Assembly: GCA_946479405.1 (NCBI GenBank)
Contig: CAMLGD010000071.1
Coordinates: 1 to 14,712 of the forward strand
Direction of reading: 5' to 3'
DNA length: 14,712 bases
Source of the DNA: an uncultured Vogesella sp.
Lineage (GTDB): Bacteria > Pseudomonadota > Gammaproteobacteria > Burkholderiales > Chromobacteriaceae
In this document: positions 1 to 10,482 of the stretch, in pieces
Layout: the number at the start of each line of letters is the position of its first letter
Position numbering within the stretch: position 1 is the stretch's first letter
Program-made: the position numbers and the translations under genes
Notes under the pieces: model-generated
Databases searched by the model: none
The model's input: the letters and a program-made list of their open reading frames with translations, nothing else
What the model was told of the DNA's origin: nothing

Positions 1-107
1 TCGATACGGATTTCGGTGATGGCAGCCACACCCTTGCTGGACAGCAGTTGTTTGGCGCGGATGCAGTACGGGCATACCGCAGTGGTGTACATGGTGACGG
101 ATTGCAT
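1..107 (-). CDS. grxC: Glutaredoxin, GrxC-type (3' part cut by window edge)
   Basis: Reading leftwards from an ATG at 107, the first 35 codons give a start MQSVTMYTTAVCPYC, followed by IRAKQLLSSKG and AAITEIRI. This is the first beta-strand, active site and first helix of a glutaredoxin. The CPYC dithiol motif is at residues 12-15 and is the classic glutaredoxin active site; the family uses glutathione to reduce protein disulfides and mixed disulfides in the cytoplasm. A ribosome binding site AGGAAA lies 5 bases before the ATG and supports this start over the Met at residue 6. The gene begins 28 bases after the dacB stop on the same strand, so it is probably the third gene of priA-dacB-grxC. 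The rest of the protein, including the glutathione-binding TVP motif, is outside the window. The class (GrxC rather than another glutaredoxin) is inferred from the short N-terminus and CPYC. Confidence 0.85.
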   Translation of the reverse strand, partial: MQSVTMYTTAVCPYCIRAKQLLSSKGVAAITEIRI

Positions 108-135
108 ACTGTTTTCCTGCAGAAAAGTCGCTCGA

Positions 136-1526
136 TTATAAGCCGCCTGCCGCGCTTGCGGCCAACCTTGCCTGATAGCGCGCCACCAGCGCTGACACCG
201 CGGCATCCAGCGGCGCAATCAGCTTGTCGGCGCGGGCGGAGTTGACGATGGCAATGATCACCAGCCGCTGGCCGGTTGGCGCCTGCCAGTAGCCGGCCAG
301 CGCCCGCACATTGTCCAGCGAGCCGGTTTTCAGCCGCAGGCTGCCGCCTACCTCGCCCAGCCGTTTTTTCAGCGTGCCGTCCTCGCCGGCCAGCGGCAGG
401 CTGGCCGCCAGTTCCGGGCCATACGGGCCGCGCAGCGCGTCGCGCAGCACCTCGCCCAGCAGATGAGCACTCACCCGCTCGCGCCGCGACAGGCCGGCAC
501 CGTTTTCCAGCACCAGCGGCGCGGTCGGCAGCTGGCGCTCGGCCAGCAAGCCGCGCAACACGCGTTCGCCATCGGCAAAGGTGTCGCCGCTGGCCGGAAA
601 CTGCGCGCCCAGTGTCAGCAGCACGCTGCGCGCCATGGTGTTATTGCTGTACTTGTTAACATCCACCAGCACACTGGCCAGCGTATCGGCGGAATCCTGC
701 AGCAACAGGCTGCGCGCGCTAGGTGGCGTGGCGGCCACTGCCAGCCCGCGCGGGCCGCTGCCGCCCAGCTGTTGCCACAACGCAGCAAAAGCCTGGCCGG
801 CAAAGTTGTCGCTGTCCAGCAGGTTCACATAGTTGGCCGCACCGTCGCAGGCCGGCGGCAGCCGCCCGCTGACGCGCAGCAGCGCCCCCTGCTGCGTGAT
901 GCTCACAAAACGGCGCACGTCGCCACAGTTGGCGCCTTCGCCAACCTGCAGGCGGTTTTCCAGCGTGATGCCGGGCAGCGGCGGGTCCAGCACCAGCTGC
1001 GGCTGGCCGGCATCAAAGTGGTAACGCAGCCAGGCCACTTTCAGATTGAGCTGGTGGGTGTGCGGCGCCACGGTGAACACGCGGTCGGCATCGCCGCCAA
1101 AGCCCTCGGCCGTGCCGATGCCGCGCCAGGCGCTCTGATCCAGCACCAGCTTGCCGGCAATGTCGCGCACGCCACGCAAACGCAGCTGGCGCAGCATTTC
1201 GAGCAGCCGGGCGCTGTCCAGCCTCGGGTCGCCACGCCCCAGCCAGTACAGATCGCCCTGCAGCACGCCATTCTGCAACGGCGCCGTGGTCTTGAATTCG
1301 GTCTGCCAGCGGAAATTGGGGCCGAGCTTGTTCAGCGCCGCCCAGCTGGTGAGCAGCTTCATGGTGGAGGCCGGGTTTACCGCGGCATCCGCCCGATGGG
1401 ACTCGAACACGGCATTGCCTTCCAGCGGCGCGGCCCACACGGCGATCTCGTCGTCGTTAAACCCGGCCGGCGCAGCGGCGTACAGCGGTGCGGCCAGCAC
1501 GGCCAACAGCAGCAAACATCGTTTCA

Positions 1527-1527
<1 letters not shown>
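136..1527 (-). CDS. dacB: D-alanyl-D-alanine carboxypeptidase/endopeptidase (PBP4, DacB)
   Basis: This is a periplasmic class-C penicillin-binding protein that trims or cleaves peptidoglycan cross-links. With the ATG at 1527 the protein has 463 residues, close to the family's usual size. Residues 1-19 form a Sec signal peptide (MKRCLLLLAVLAAPLYAAA). The three serine-enzyme motifs are all present: STMK at 54-57 (nucleophile Ser54), SNN at 294-296 and KTG at 400-402. The long insert between the first two motifs is typical of PBP4. The ATG overlaps the priA stop in TGATG, with GGAG 5 bases upstream, so the two genes are probably translationally coupled. A GTG at 1530 would add one residue and sits too close to the GGAG. 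Near the 3' end (158-169) the gene carries an exact AAGGTTGGCCGC repeat, where AGG and TTG codons are used in place of the favoured CGC/CTG. A second copy is at 832-841. Confidence 0.95.
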
Positions 1528-3698
<2,171 letters not shown>

Positions 3699-3750
3699 GT
3701 TTTCTCCCTGCCATGGCGCCAAGCCAGCACTGGCGCGGCCTGGCGCAAAC

Positions 3751-3784
3751 TGTGCACAAATGCTGTGGATAACTTTGTGCACAA
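3751..3784 (-). promoter_or_regulatory. Cluster of three DnaA-box-like sites
   Basis: Read on the minus strand, the 9-mers are TTGTGCACA (3776-3784), TTATCCACA (3764-3772) and TTGTGCACA (3751-3759). The middle one is the perfect DnaA consensus; the outer two differ from TTATNCACA only at position 3. All three point the same way with start-to-start spacing of 12 and 13 bases, near one helical turn. The site lies about 50-85 bases before the priA start. It could bind DnaA as part of an origin or as a regulator of priA. Only the sequence match is seen; binding is inferred. Confidence 0.55.
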
Positions 3785-3837
3785 GCTGTATGCAAGCTGG
3801 CAGAAAGCGCGATGGCGCGGCTTTGCTGCTAGATTGC

Positions 3838-3900
3838 ACAAAAATTAATCTGAAAATTAATTATTTAAAAATCAACAACTTAGCAAAATGCACTTTTTTC
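3838..3900. repeat. AT-rich block with AAAATTAAT direct repeat (DUE-like)
   Basis: This stretch is almost all A and T in an otherwise strongly GC-rich window. The 9-mer AAAATTAAT occurs at 3841-3849 and again at 3853-3861, a 12-base period, followed by TATTTAAAAAT. Short AT-rich direct repeats next to DnaA boxes are the usual form of a DNA unwinding element, but AT-rich upstream DNA can also simply serve a promoter. Confidence 0.5.
3870..3882 (+). promoter_or_regulatory. IHF binding site consensus
   Basis: The 13 bases AATCAACAACTTA match WATCAANNNNTTR exactly and have an A/T tract immediately upstream, as high-affinity IHF sites usually do. It sits between the DnaA-box cluster and a further DnaA box. 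Binding is inferred from the consensus. Confidence 0.5.
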
Positions 3901-3942
3901 TGGCAGCACACCTTGACAGAACGGTGCTTTGCCCGATTTTGG

Positions 3943-3951
3943 TGTGTATAA
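3943..3951 (-). promoter_or_regulatory. DnaA box TTATACACA
   Basis: On the minus strand this is an exact match to TTATNCACA. It lies on the far side of the AT-rich/IHF block from the other boxes and points the same way. A single 9-mer could be chance; its placement makes it more interesting. Confidence 0.45.
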
Positions 3952-4011
3952 GTCGAGGAACAACAGCTGCCGCTACTGTCAAGCCCCCACGTCAAGACGG
4001 ACAGGTGGCAA

Positions 4012-4040
4012 GCAAAACGGCCACCCGTTACGAGTGGCCG
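4012..4040 (-). terminator. Rho-independent terminator of hemE
   Basis: On the minus strand a stem CGGCCAC/GTGGCCG (4034-4040 with 4018-4024) encloses a 9-base loop and is followed directly by TTTT (4014-4017). It lies about 20 bases beyond the hemE stop. Confidence 0.8.
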
Positions 4041-4060
4041 CCCGGCAAAACAGTGCTGGC

Positions 4061-5122
4061 TTACACGTGGTACTGGCGCGACAGCTTATGTACTGCGGCC
4101 ACCAGCGCGGCGGCATGATCCGGGTTGGCGTGCTGCGAAATACCGTGCCCCAGGTTGAACACATGGCCGGAGCCATGGCCATACGCCGCCAGAATGCGAC
4201 CGGCCTCCTGCTCGATGGCGGCCGGGCTGCCGAACAGCGCATTGGGGTCGAAGTTGCCCTGCAGCGCCACCTTGTCGCCGACGCGGGCGCGCGCCTGGCC
4301 GATATCGGTGGTCCAGTCCAAGCCAACACAGTCGGCGCCGATGGCGGCGATGTCTTCCAGCCACTGGCCACCGTTCTTGGTGAACACGATCACCGGCACG
4401 CGGCGGCCGTCGGCCTCGCGCTTGAGGCCGGCGATGATGCGCTGCATATAGGCCAGCGAGAATTCCTTGTACGCCGCGTGGCTGAGCGCACCGCCCCAGG
4501 TATCGAAAATCTGCACCGCCTGCGCACCGGCATCGATCTGCGCGTTCAGGTAGGCGGTTACCGAGGTGGCGGTCACGTCCAGGATGCGGTGCAGCAGGTC
4601 CGGGCGGCTGTACAGCATGCCCTTGATGTGGCGGAAGTCATCCGAACCGCCGCCTTCCACCATGTAGCAGGCCAGGGTGAACGGGCTGCCGGAGAAGCCG
4701 ATCAGCGGCACGCGGCCATTCAGCGCCTTGCGAATGCTGCTCACCGCATCGAACACGTACTGCAGTTTTTCCAGCGGCGCCGGCTGCAGTGCCAGCACCG
4801 CGGATTCCTCGCGCAGGTTGCGCTCGAACTTTGGGCCCTCGCCTTCGGCGAAGTAGAGGCCCAGCCCCATGGCGTCCGGCACGGTGAGGATGTCGGAGAA
4901 CAGGATCGCCGCGTCCAGCGGAAAACGCTCCAGCGGCTGCAGCGTCACCTCGGTGGCGTAGTCCGGGCTGGTGCACAGCCCCATGAAGCTGCCGGCGCGC
5001 GCGCGGGTGGCGCGGTATTCCGGCAGGTAGCGGCCAGCCTGGCGCATCATCCAGATCGGGGTGTAGTCAACCGGCTGCTTCAGCAGCGCACGCAGGAAAG
5101 TATCGTTCTTCAGCTGGGTCAT
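4061..5122 (-). CDS. hemE: Uroporphyrinogen decarboxylase HemE
   Basis: HemE removes four carboxyl groups from uroporphyrinogen III to make coproporphyrinogen III in cytoplasmic haem synthesis. The 353-residue protein has the normal family length and starts [20 protein letters not shown]. The first signature, [15 protein letters not shown], is at 22-36; its arginines bind substrate carboxylates. The catalytic Asp is D77 in LFSDIL, and the second signature [19 protein letters not shown] is at 142-160. The gene is flanked by its own promoter and terminator, so it is probably transcribed alone, divergently from the mscS-like gene. The Shine-Dalgarno before the ATG is weak. No GTTGGCCGC copy lies inside it. 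Confidence 0.96.
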   Translation of the reverse strand: MTQLKNDTFLRALLKQPVDYTPIWMMRQAGRYLPEYRATRARAGSFMGLCTSPDYATEVTLQPLERFPLDAAILFSDILTVPDAMGLGLYFAEGEGPKFERNLREESAVLALQPAPLEKLQYVFDAVSSIRKALNGRVPLIGFSGSPFTLACYMVEGGGSDDFRHIKGMLYSRPDLLHRILDVTATSVTAYLNAQIDAGAQAVQIFDTWGGALSHAAYKEFSLAYMQRIIAGLKREADGRRVPVIVFTKNGGQWLEDIAAIGADCVGLDWTTDIGQARARVGDKVALQGNFDPNALFGSPAAIEQEAGRILAAYGHGSGHVFNLGHGISQHANPDHAAALVAAVHKLSRQYHV

Positions 5123-5139
5123 GGCGAGGTTTCGGCAAA

Positions 5140-5157
5140 AAGGTTGGCCGCATTATA
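5140..5157 (-). promoter_or_regulatory. hemE promoter -10 box with adjoining repeat motif
   Basis: The minus strand reads TATAAT (5152-5157), a perfect -10 box, 29 bases before the hemE ATG. The best -35 candidate at 17-base spacing is poor (AAGGCA). Directly after the -10 box is an exact copy of the 12-mer repeat (AAGGTTGGCCGC on the plus strand, 5140-5151), so transcription would start within the repeat. Confidence 0.6.
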
Positions 5158-5291
5158 CCGCGCGCCCTGCCCGCTGCCTTGATCTGGCGCCATCTGTCGC
5201 CGCGAAAATTATCGCCCCGCCATGACATTCGCCTTGAGAGCCCCGCATCCATGTGCTTGACTGCCTGAGTAACCCCCACCAAGGAAGCCTC

Positions 5292-6110
5292 ATGAACGAG
5301 CTCAATCTCTCCCACTGGCAACAGGTCGCCACCGACTACGCCTTCAATATCGGCGGCACCCTGCTGGCGGCGCTGGCGTTCTGGATCATCGGCCGCTGGC
5401 TGATTGGCCAGGTAGGCAGCCTAGTGCAGCGTACGCTGGAACGGCAGCATGTCGACGCCACCATCATGCGTTACCTCGGCACCACCATTAACGTCACCCT
5501 CAACGTGATGCTGGTGATCGGCATCCTCGGCTACTTCGGCATCCAGACCACCACCTTCGCCGCGCTGTTCGCTGCCGCCGGCGTCGCCATCGGCATGGCC
5601 TGGTCCGGGCTGCTGTCCAACTTTGCCGCCGGGGTGTTCCTGATCGTGCTGCGGCCGATGAAGGTCGGTGACTTCGTCACCGCTGGCGGCGTGACCGGCA
5701 CGGTGAAGGAGATCGGCCTGTTCACCACCGCCCTCAACACCCCGGACAATGTGCTGACCATGGTGGGCAACAGCAAGATCATGGGCGACACGCTGCAGAA
5801 CTTCAGCAGCAACCCCTACCGCCGGGTGGAGCTGAAGGCGCAACTGGCCGGCAGCGCCGACGTGAACGCCGCCATCGCGCTGCTGCGCCAGCGGCTGGCG
5901 GCCATCCCCAACGTGCTGGCCGAGCCGGCGGTGGAGGTGGCGATCCTGGAGTTCAACCTGGTGGGACCGGTGCTGGCGGTACGGCCGTTCTGCCACAACG
6001 ACCACTACTGGCAGGTGTATTTCGACAGCAACAAGCTGATCCGCGATGCGCTGGGCGGCGACGCCTTCCCGGCACCGATGCCGGCGCAGGTGATCTACAC
6101 CCGGCAGTGA
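5292..6110 (+). CDS. mscS: Small-conductance mechanosensitive channel, MscS family
   Basis: MscS channels sit in the inner membrane and open under tension to release solutes after hypo-osmotic shock. The ATG at 5292 is chosen because AAGGAAG lies just upstream; the open frame reaches 39 bases further but without a site. The 272-residue protein matches the size of E. coli MscS. Hydrophobic segments are at about residues 18-38 (TM1) and 58-82 (TM2). The Gly/Ala-rich pore helix TM3 (ALFAAAGVAIGMAWSGLLSN) leads into AAGVFLIVLRPMKVGDFV, the hallmark of the family, then the beta domain and C-terminal cage. It is the only plus-strand gene here, convergent with the RND cluster. A repeat copy begins at its stop codon, and a strong terminator follows. 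No other channel subunit is nearby. Confidence 0.93.
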   Translation: MNELNLSHWQQVATDYAFNIGGTLLAALAFWIIGRWLIGQVGSLVQRTLERQHVDATIMRYLGTTINVTLNVMLVIGILGYFGIQTTTFAALFAAAGVAIGMAWSGLLSNFAAGVFLIVLRPMKVGDFVTAGGVTGTVKEIGLFTTALNTPDNVLTMVGNSKIMGDTLQNFSSNPYRRVELKAQLAGSADVNAAIALLRQRLAAIPNVLAEPAVEVAILEFNLVGPVLAVRPFCHNDHYWQVYFDSNKLIRDALGGDAFPAPMPAQVIYTRQ

Positions 6111-6121
6111 AGGTTGGCCGC
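6110..6121 (+). repeat. Intergenic copy of the GTTGGCCGCA repeat
   Basis: Exact AAGGTTGGCCGC beginning on the last base of the mscS-type stop codon. It is one of four exact 12-mer copies in the window (others at 158-169 on the minus strand, 3087-3098 and 5140-5151). Confidence 0.8.
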
Positions 6122-6149
6122 AAGGGCGACACCGCCACGCAGGAAACAA

Positions 6150-6185
6150 ACAAGGCCGCTGCATGGCAGCGGCCTTGTGCTTTTG
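6150..6185 (+). terminator. Strong bidirectional terminator (mscS / RND transporter)
   Basis: A perfect 13-bp stem, ACAAGGCCGCTGC at 6150-6162 with its complement at 6166-6178, has a 3-base loop. It is followed on the plus strand by GCTTTTG, and on the minus strand by TTGTTTCC. It lies between two convergent genes and can end both. Confidence 0.9.
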
Positions 6186-6197
6186 TACGGCAACAAC

Positions 6198-9100
6198 TCA
6201 GTGCGGTGAGGCCTGCGCCTGGCCAGTGAGCCGCGCCAGCAGGCGGCGGATCAGCATGCGCAGACTGTCCAGATAGGTGTACACCACCGGCAGCACGATC
6301 AGCGTCAGCACGGTGGAGGTCACCATGCCGCCGATGATGGCGTGCGCCATCGGCCGCTGTGTCTCGGAGCCGGCACCGCTGGCCAGCGCCAGCGGCAACA
6401 TGCCGAAGATCATTGCCAGCGAGGTCATCATGATCGGGCGCAGCCGCACGCGGCCGGCCTCGACGATGGCCTCCTCGCGCGCCATGCCTTCGCGCCGGCT
6501 GTGGTTGATGAAGTCCACTAGCAGGATGCCGTTTTTGGACGCCAGCCCCATCAGCATGATGATCCCGATCACCGAGAACATGTTCAGCGTGGAGCCGAAC
6601 AGCAGCAGCGCCACGAACACGCCGACAAACGACAGCGGCAGCGCCACCATGATGGTCACCGGCAGGGTGAAGCTGCGGAACTGCGCCGCCAGGATCAGGT
6701 AGATGAACACCACGCCCATCGCCAGTGCCTGCACCGCGTAGCTCAGCGACTCCTGCATGTCCTTGCGCTCGCCCTCCTGCGCCAGCAATACGCCCTGCGG
6801 CAGCTGGATGCCCTTCAACAGCTTGTCGATGTCGACAAACACCTCGCTGCTGCCGCGGCCGCTGATGTTGGCGGTGATGCTGATCTCGCGCATCAGGTCG
6901 GTGCGCTCGATCTGGCGCGGACTGGTGGCCGGCAAGATGCTGGTGACCTGCGCCAGCGGGACCATCTGCGCCTCGCCGCTGTCAGCGCGCTTGCCCGGCA
7001 CCGTCAGTACGTCCAGCAGTTCCGCCACGCGGGCAGCACGCGGCACCTGCAGCCGCACGTCGTAGTTCTCGCCGTCCGGCGCCTCCCACTGCGTCACCGT
7101 ACTGCCGCCCAGCAGCGCGGACACAGTACTGCCCACCCGTGCCAGATCCACCCCCAGCGTGGCGGCGGCATCGCGCTTCACCTGCAGGTTCAGCGCCGGG
7201 TCGGCATCGTTGAGGCTGGATTGCACATCGGTGACGCCCTTGATCTGCCGCAGCCGCGCCATGATGTCGGCGGTGGCGCGCTCCAGCGCCGCCAGATCGC
7301 TGCCGCGGATGCCCAGGTTCACCGGCTTGCCCGGCGGGCCGTGCTTGCCGGTTTCCTCTACCGAATCCAGCTCGATACCGGCCACCTGCTGTGCGGCCAA
7401 CCTGGCCGCCGCCATCAGCTGGAACAGGTCGCGCGCGCGCTGCTGCTTGTCGCCCACGTTGACGGTGATGTTGGCCTGATTGCGCCCGGCGCCGAAGCTG
7501 CCGCCGCCGATCTTGCTATCGATGTTCTGCACTTCCGGCAGCGTGCGCAGCCGTGCCTCCACCTCGCGCGCCTTGGCCGCGGTGTATTCCAGCGTCGAGC
7601 CGGCGGCGGTCTTGAAGCCGAGGCGGAACTCGCCCTTGTCGGCCCGAGGCAGGAATTCGCCGCCGATCAGCGGCACCAGCAGGAAGCTGCCCACCGTCAG
7701 CGCCAGCGCGGCGACCAGCACCGTCTTGCGGTGCGCCAGCGCCCAGCGGATCACCGCCACGTAGCCGGCGGCCATGCGGTCGAGCGAGGTTTCGAACCAG
7801 TCCAGCAGCCGGCCTACCGGGCCGCGGTGGCGGTCGCCGTGGTGGTGCGGGTCGTGCCAGATCGACGACAGCATCGGGTCCAGCGTAAACGACACGAACA
7901 GCGAGATCAGCACCGCCACCGTCACCGCCAGCCCGAACTGGTGGAAGAACTTGCCGATGATGCCGCCCATGAAGCCCACCGGCAGGAACACCGCCACGAT
8001 GGTGAGCGTAGTGGCCAGCACCGCCAGACCGATTTCGTTGGTGCCGTCCAGCGCGGCCTGGAAGTGGCCCTTGCCGAGGCTGGCGTGGCGCACGATGTTC
8101 TCGCGCACCACGATGGCATCGTCGATCAGCAGCCCCACCGACAGCGACAGCGCCATCAGCGTCATCAGGTTGAGACTGAAACCCATGGCCTGCAGCGCGA
8201 ACAGCGTGCCGATCATCGAGATCGGCAGCGTCAGCCCGGTAATCACCGTGCTGCGCCAGCTGCCGAGGAACAGGAACACGATCAGCACGGTAAGCAGCGC
8301 GCCTTCCAGCAGCGTTTTCTGCACTTCGTACAGCGAGTTCTTCACCTCCTGCGACTTGTCGTAGGTGAGGTTCACCACAGTGTCCGGCGGTGCCTGCGGC
8401 CGGTATTCCTGCAGGATGCGCTTCACGCCGTCGGCCACCTGCACCACGTTGGCGCCGCGCGCGGCGCGGATGTCGATGCCGATGCCCGGCTTGCCGTTGA
8501 TCAGGGTGATGCTGTTCTGCTCGGCCTCGGTATCGCGCACGCTGGCCACATCGGCCAGGCGGATGTCGCTGCCACCACGGCTGGCGATCACCAGCGCGGC
8601 AAAGTCATCCACCGATTTGAGCTTGCCGGCCACGCGCACCGCCAGCTCGTTACGCTGGCTGCTGACCTGCCCGGCTGGGTAATCACGGTTGGCCGCCGCC
8701 ACCGCATCCGACACCTCGACCACCGACAGCCCCAGCGCCTCCAGCCGGTACGGGTCGATGTCGATGCGGATCTCCCGCTTGCTTTCGCCCACCAGCTTGA
8801 CTTCACCGACACCGGACACCGTCTGCAGCCGTTTCTTCAGCACGTTGTCCACCCAGGTGGTCAGCTCGCGCTGGCTGCTGGCGCCGGAGCTGAGGGTGTA
8901 GGACATCAGCGGCTCGTCGTTGGGGTTCATCTGCGAGATGGTGGGGGTGTTCACCTCGCGCCGCAGCCGGCCCTGCACCGCGCCCACCTTGTCGCGCACT
9001 TCCTGCAAGCCCTGGGTGGCATCGGTGGACAGTTCGAACTCCACCACGATGGTGGAGCTGCCTTCAAAGGAATAGGAGCGGATGTGCTTGACGCCGTTGA

Positions 9101-9320
9101 TGGTGTTCACCGCCTCCTCGAGCGGGCGGGTGACGTCGCTTTCCACCACCTCCGGCGAGGCGCCGGGATAGCTGGTCATCACCACTGCCACCGGGAAGCG
9201 GATGTCCGGAAACTCCTCCACCGCCAGGTTGCGCCAGGCAAACAAGCCCAGTACGGTAAGCAGCAACATCAGCACGGCGGCAAAATACGGGTTCTGCACG
9301 CTGACGCGGGTTAGCCACAT
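6198..9320 (-). CDS. RND efflux transporter, inner-membrane permease (AcrB/HAE1 family)
   Basis: The 1040-residue protein is a proton-driven inner-membrane pump that captures substrates from periplasm or membrane and passes them to a trans-envelope channel. It starts MWLTRVSVQNPYFAAVL with a first membrane helix, then a large periplasmic loop. The transmembrane block near residues 335-470 carries the proton-relay pair D400-D401 in GLLIDDAIVVRENI, and the partner lysine is at about 929 in GLASKNGILLVDF. Both periplasmic loops and the internal two-fold repeat are complete. The ATG has GAGGA 7 bases upstream, overlapping the stop of the adaptor gene, so the two are coupled. Substrate is not predictable; the DD/K pattern fits the drug-efflux (HAE-1) group better than heavy-metal pumps. 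No outer-membrane factor gene is present, so it probably borrows a TolC-like channel. Repeat copies are at 7392-7401 and 8687-8696. Confidence 0.95.
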   Translation of the reverse strand: MWLTRVSVQNPYFAAVLMLLLTVLGLFAWRNLAVEEFPDIRFPVAVVMTSYPGASPEVVESDVTRPLEEAVNTINGVKHIRSYSFEGSSTIVVEFELSTDATQGLQEVRDKVGAVQGRLRREVNTPTISQMNPNDEPLMSYTLSSGASSQRELTTWVDNVLKKRLQTVSGVGEVKLVGESKREIRIDIDPYRLEALGLSVVEVSDAVAAANRDYPAGQVSSQRNELAVRVAGKLKSVDDFAALVIASRGGSDIRLADVASVRDTEAEQNSITLINGKPGIGIDIRAARGANVVQVADGVKRILQEYRPQAPPDTVVNLTYDKSQEVKNSLYEVQKTLLEGALLTVLIVFLFLGSWRSTVITGLTLPISMIGTLFALQAMGFSLNLMTLMALSLSVGLLIDDAIVVRENIVRHASLGKGHFQAALDGTNEIGLAVLATTLTIVAVFLPVGFMGGIIGKFFHQFGLAVTVAVLISLFVSFTLDPMLSSIWHDPHHHGDRHRGPVGRLLDWFETSLDRMAAGYVAVIRWALAHRKTVLVAALALTVGSFLLVPLIGGEFLPRADKGEFRLGFKTAAGSTLEYTAAKAREVEARLRTLPEVQNIDSKIGGGSFGAGRNQANITVNVGDKQQRARDLFQLMAAARLAAQQVAGIELDSVEETGKHGPPGKPVNLGIRGSDLAALERATADIMARLRQIKGVTDVQSSLNDADPALNLQVKRDAAATLGVDLARVGSTVSALLGGSTVTQWEAPDGENYDVRLQVPRAARVAELLDVLTVPGKRADSGEAQMVPLAQVTSILPATSPRQIERTDLMREISITANISGRGSSEVFVDIDKLLKGIQLPQGVLLAQEGERKDMQESLSYAVQALAMGVVFIYLILAAQFRSFTLPVTIMVALPLSFVGVFVALLLFGSTLNMFSVIGIIMLMGLASKNGILLVDFINHSRREGMAREEAIVEAGRVRLRPIMMTSLAMIFGMLPLALASGAGSETQRPMAHAIIGGMVTSTVLTLIVLPVVYTYLDSLRMLIRRLLARLTGQAQASPH

Positions 9321-9330
9321 GGCGGCGTCC

Positions 9331-10455
9331 TCAGCGTGGCGGCAGGGACACGGCGTCCCCGGCCTTCAGCCCCAGCAGCGGCGCGGCTAACACCGTCTGC
9401 CCGGCGGCAATGCCGCGCACCGCCACCTGGCGTTCGCTATCGGCGCGCAGCAGCACCGTCACCGGTTGGCGCTGCAGCCGGCCGCCGCGTACCGCCAGCA
9501 GCCACGGCGTGGCACTGTCGGCATCGCGCAGCGCCGCCAGCGGCAGCCGCACCGCGTCGTTCACCTCGGCCAGCACCACGCCGCCCTTGGCAAACTGGCC
9601 GGCCTTGAGGCGGCCATCGCGGTTGTCCACCCGCAGGTAGACATTGAAGGTGCGGGTGGCGGCATTGGCCACCGGATTGATGCGCGCCAACTGGGCGCTA
9701 AAAGTGCCATCGATGCCTTCCACCGTGAAACGTGCCTGCTGTCCGGGCTTGAGTTGCCCCACCAGCCGCGCCGGAATACTGGCCACGCCCTCCAGTTCGG
9801 CCAGATCGGCAATGGCAAACAGCTTCTGGTTGCGCGCGGCCTGCTCCCCCGGCTGGGTCAGCCGGGCGTACACGGTGCCGGCCATCGGCGCGCGCACCTC
9901 GCTCTCGCTCAGGCTCTTGTGGGCACGCGCCAGCTGGCTGCGGCGTGCGGCCAACTCGCCGGCACGTACCTGGTAATCGCTTTCGGTTTCATCGAACGCC
10001 AGCTTGGAGATGAAGCCCTGCTGCAGCAGTTCGCGCTGCTTGTCCAGCTTCAGCCGCGCCAGCTTCAGCCGCGCCTCGTCATTGGCCAGCTGCGCCTGCT
10101 GCTCGTTGAGCTGCTGCTGCAGTGCTTCGCTGTCGATACGCGCCAGTAGTTGCCCGCGCGTCACCTGCTCGCCCTCGCGCACCAGCACCTGCTGCACGGT
10201 GCCATCCACCTGCGCCGCCACCTCGGCCGACTGCAAGGCATTGAGGGTGGCGGTAAACGGTAGCAGGCTGGCCACCGGCGCCACCGAGGTCTGTAGCACA
10301 TCGGCGGCGGACAGCTGCCGCACCGGCTGGGCCGCGGCGGCGGCGCTGGCCGCCTGGCCATCGGACGAAGTTGATGAGCCGCAGGCCGCCAAGGCAGCGG
10401 CAACCGTCAGCAGCAATAGGCTGCGGCCAACGTGGGAACGGGTAAGCGAGTGCAT
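9331..10455 (-). CDS. RND efflux periplasmic adaptor lipoprotein (membrane fusion protein)
   Basis: This 374-residue protein is the adaptor that joins the RND pump to an outer-membrane channel. Its N-terminus MHSLTRSHVGRSLLLLTVAAALAAC is a lipoprotein signal with the lipid-attachment Cys at residue 25, so it is expected to be anchored in the inner membrane facing the periplasm. After a Ser/Ala/Gln-rich linker come the half-lipoyl motif (TLNALQSAEVAAQVDGTVQQVLVREGEQVTRGQLLARID), an alpha-hairpin rich in Gln/Leu/Arg heptads (about 110-170), the second half-lipoyl strand (VRAPMAGTVYARLTQPGEQAA) and the beta-barrel and membrane-proximal domains. AAGGA lies 6 bases before the ATG. It begins 27 bases after mltA and ends 10 bases before the pump gene. 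Repeat copies are at 9946-9955 and 10422-10431. Confidence 0.93.
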   Translation of the reverse strand: MHSLTRSHVGRSLLLLTVAAALAACGSSTSSDGQAASAAAAAQPVRQLSAADVLQTSVAPVASLLPFTATLNALQSAEVAAQVDGTVQQVLVREGEQVTRGQLLARIDSEALQQQLNEQQAQLANDEARLKLARLKLDKQRELLQQGFISKLAFDETESDYQVRAGELAARRSQLARAHKSLSESEVRAPMAGTVYARLTQPGEQAARNQKLFAIADLAELEGVASIPARLVGQLKPGQQARFTVEGIDGTFSAQLARINPVANAATRTFNVYLRVDNRDGRLKAGQFAKGGVVLAEVNDAVRLPLAALRDADSATPWLLAVRGGRLQRQPVTVLLRADSERQVAVRGIAAGQTVLAAPLLGLKAGDAVSLPPR

Positions 10456-10465
10456 GGAAATCCTT

Positions 10466-10480
10466 GCCGCCTCAGGCGGC
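10466..10480 (-). other. GC hairpin between mltA stop and adaptor RBS
   Basis: GCCGCC and GGCGGC form a 6-bp stem with a 3-base loop in the 27-base gap between mltA and the adaptor gene. It ends directly before the adaptor's AAGGA. No T run follows, so it is not a classic terminator; it could modulate translation or message stability. Confidence 0.4.
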
Positions 10481-10482
10481 GC

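Larger units (their letters stand above)
3699..4060. other. Non-coding priA-hemE region with oriC-like elements
   Basis: This 362-base gap is the only stretch over 300 bases without a gene. From left to right it holds DnaA-box-like sites (3751-3784), an AT-rich block with a direct repeat (3838-3900), an exact IHF consensus (3870-3882), another DnaA box (3943-3951) and the hemE terminator (about 4012-4040). It must also contain the priA promoter, but I could not find a convincing -35/-10 pair on the minus strand. It contains no GTTGGCCGCA copy. Confidence 0.7.

Noticed and set aside
3913..3940. Plus-strand TTGACA at 3913 as a promoter
   Set aside because: At 17 bases spacing the -10 (GATTTT or ATTTTG) is poor, and no plus-strand gene follows before the hemE terminator.
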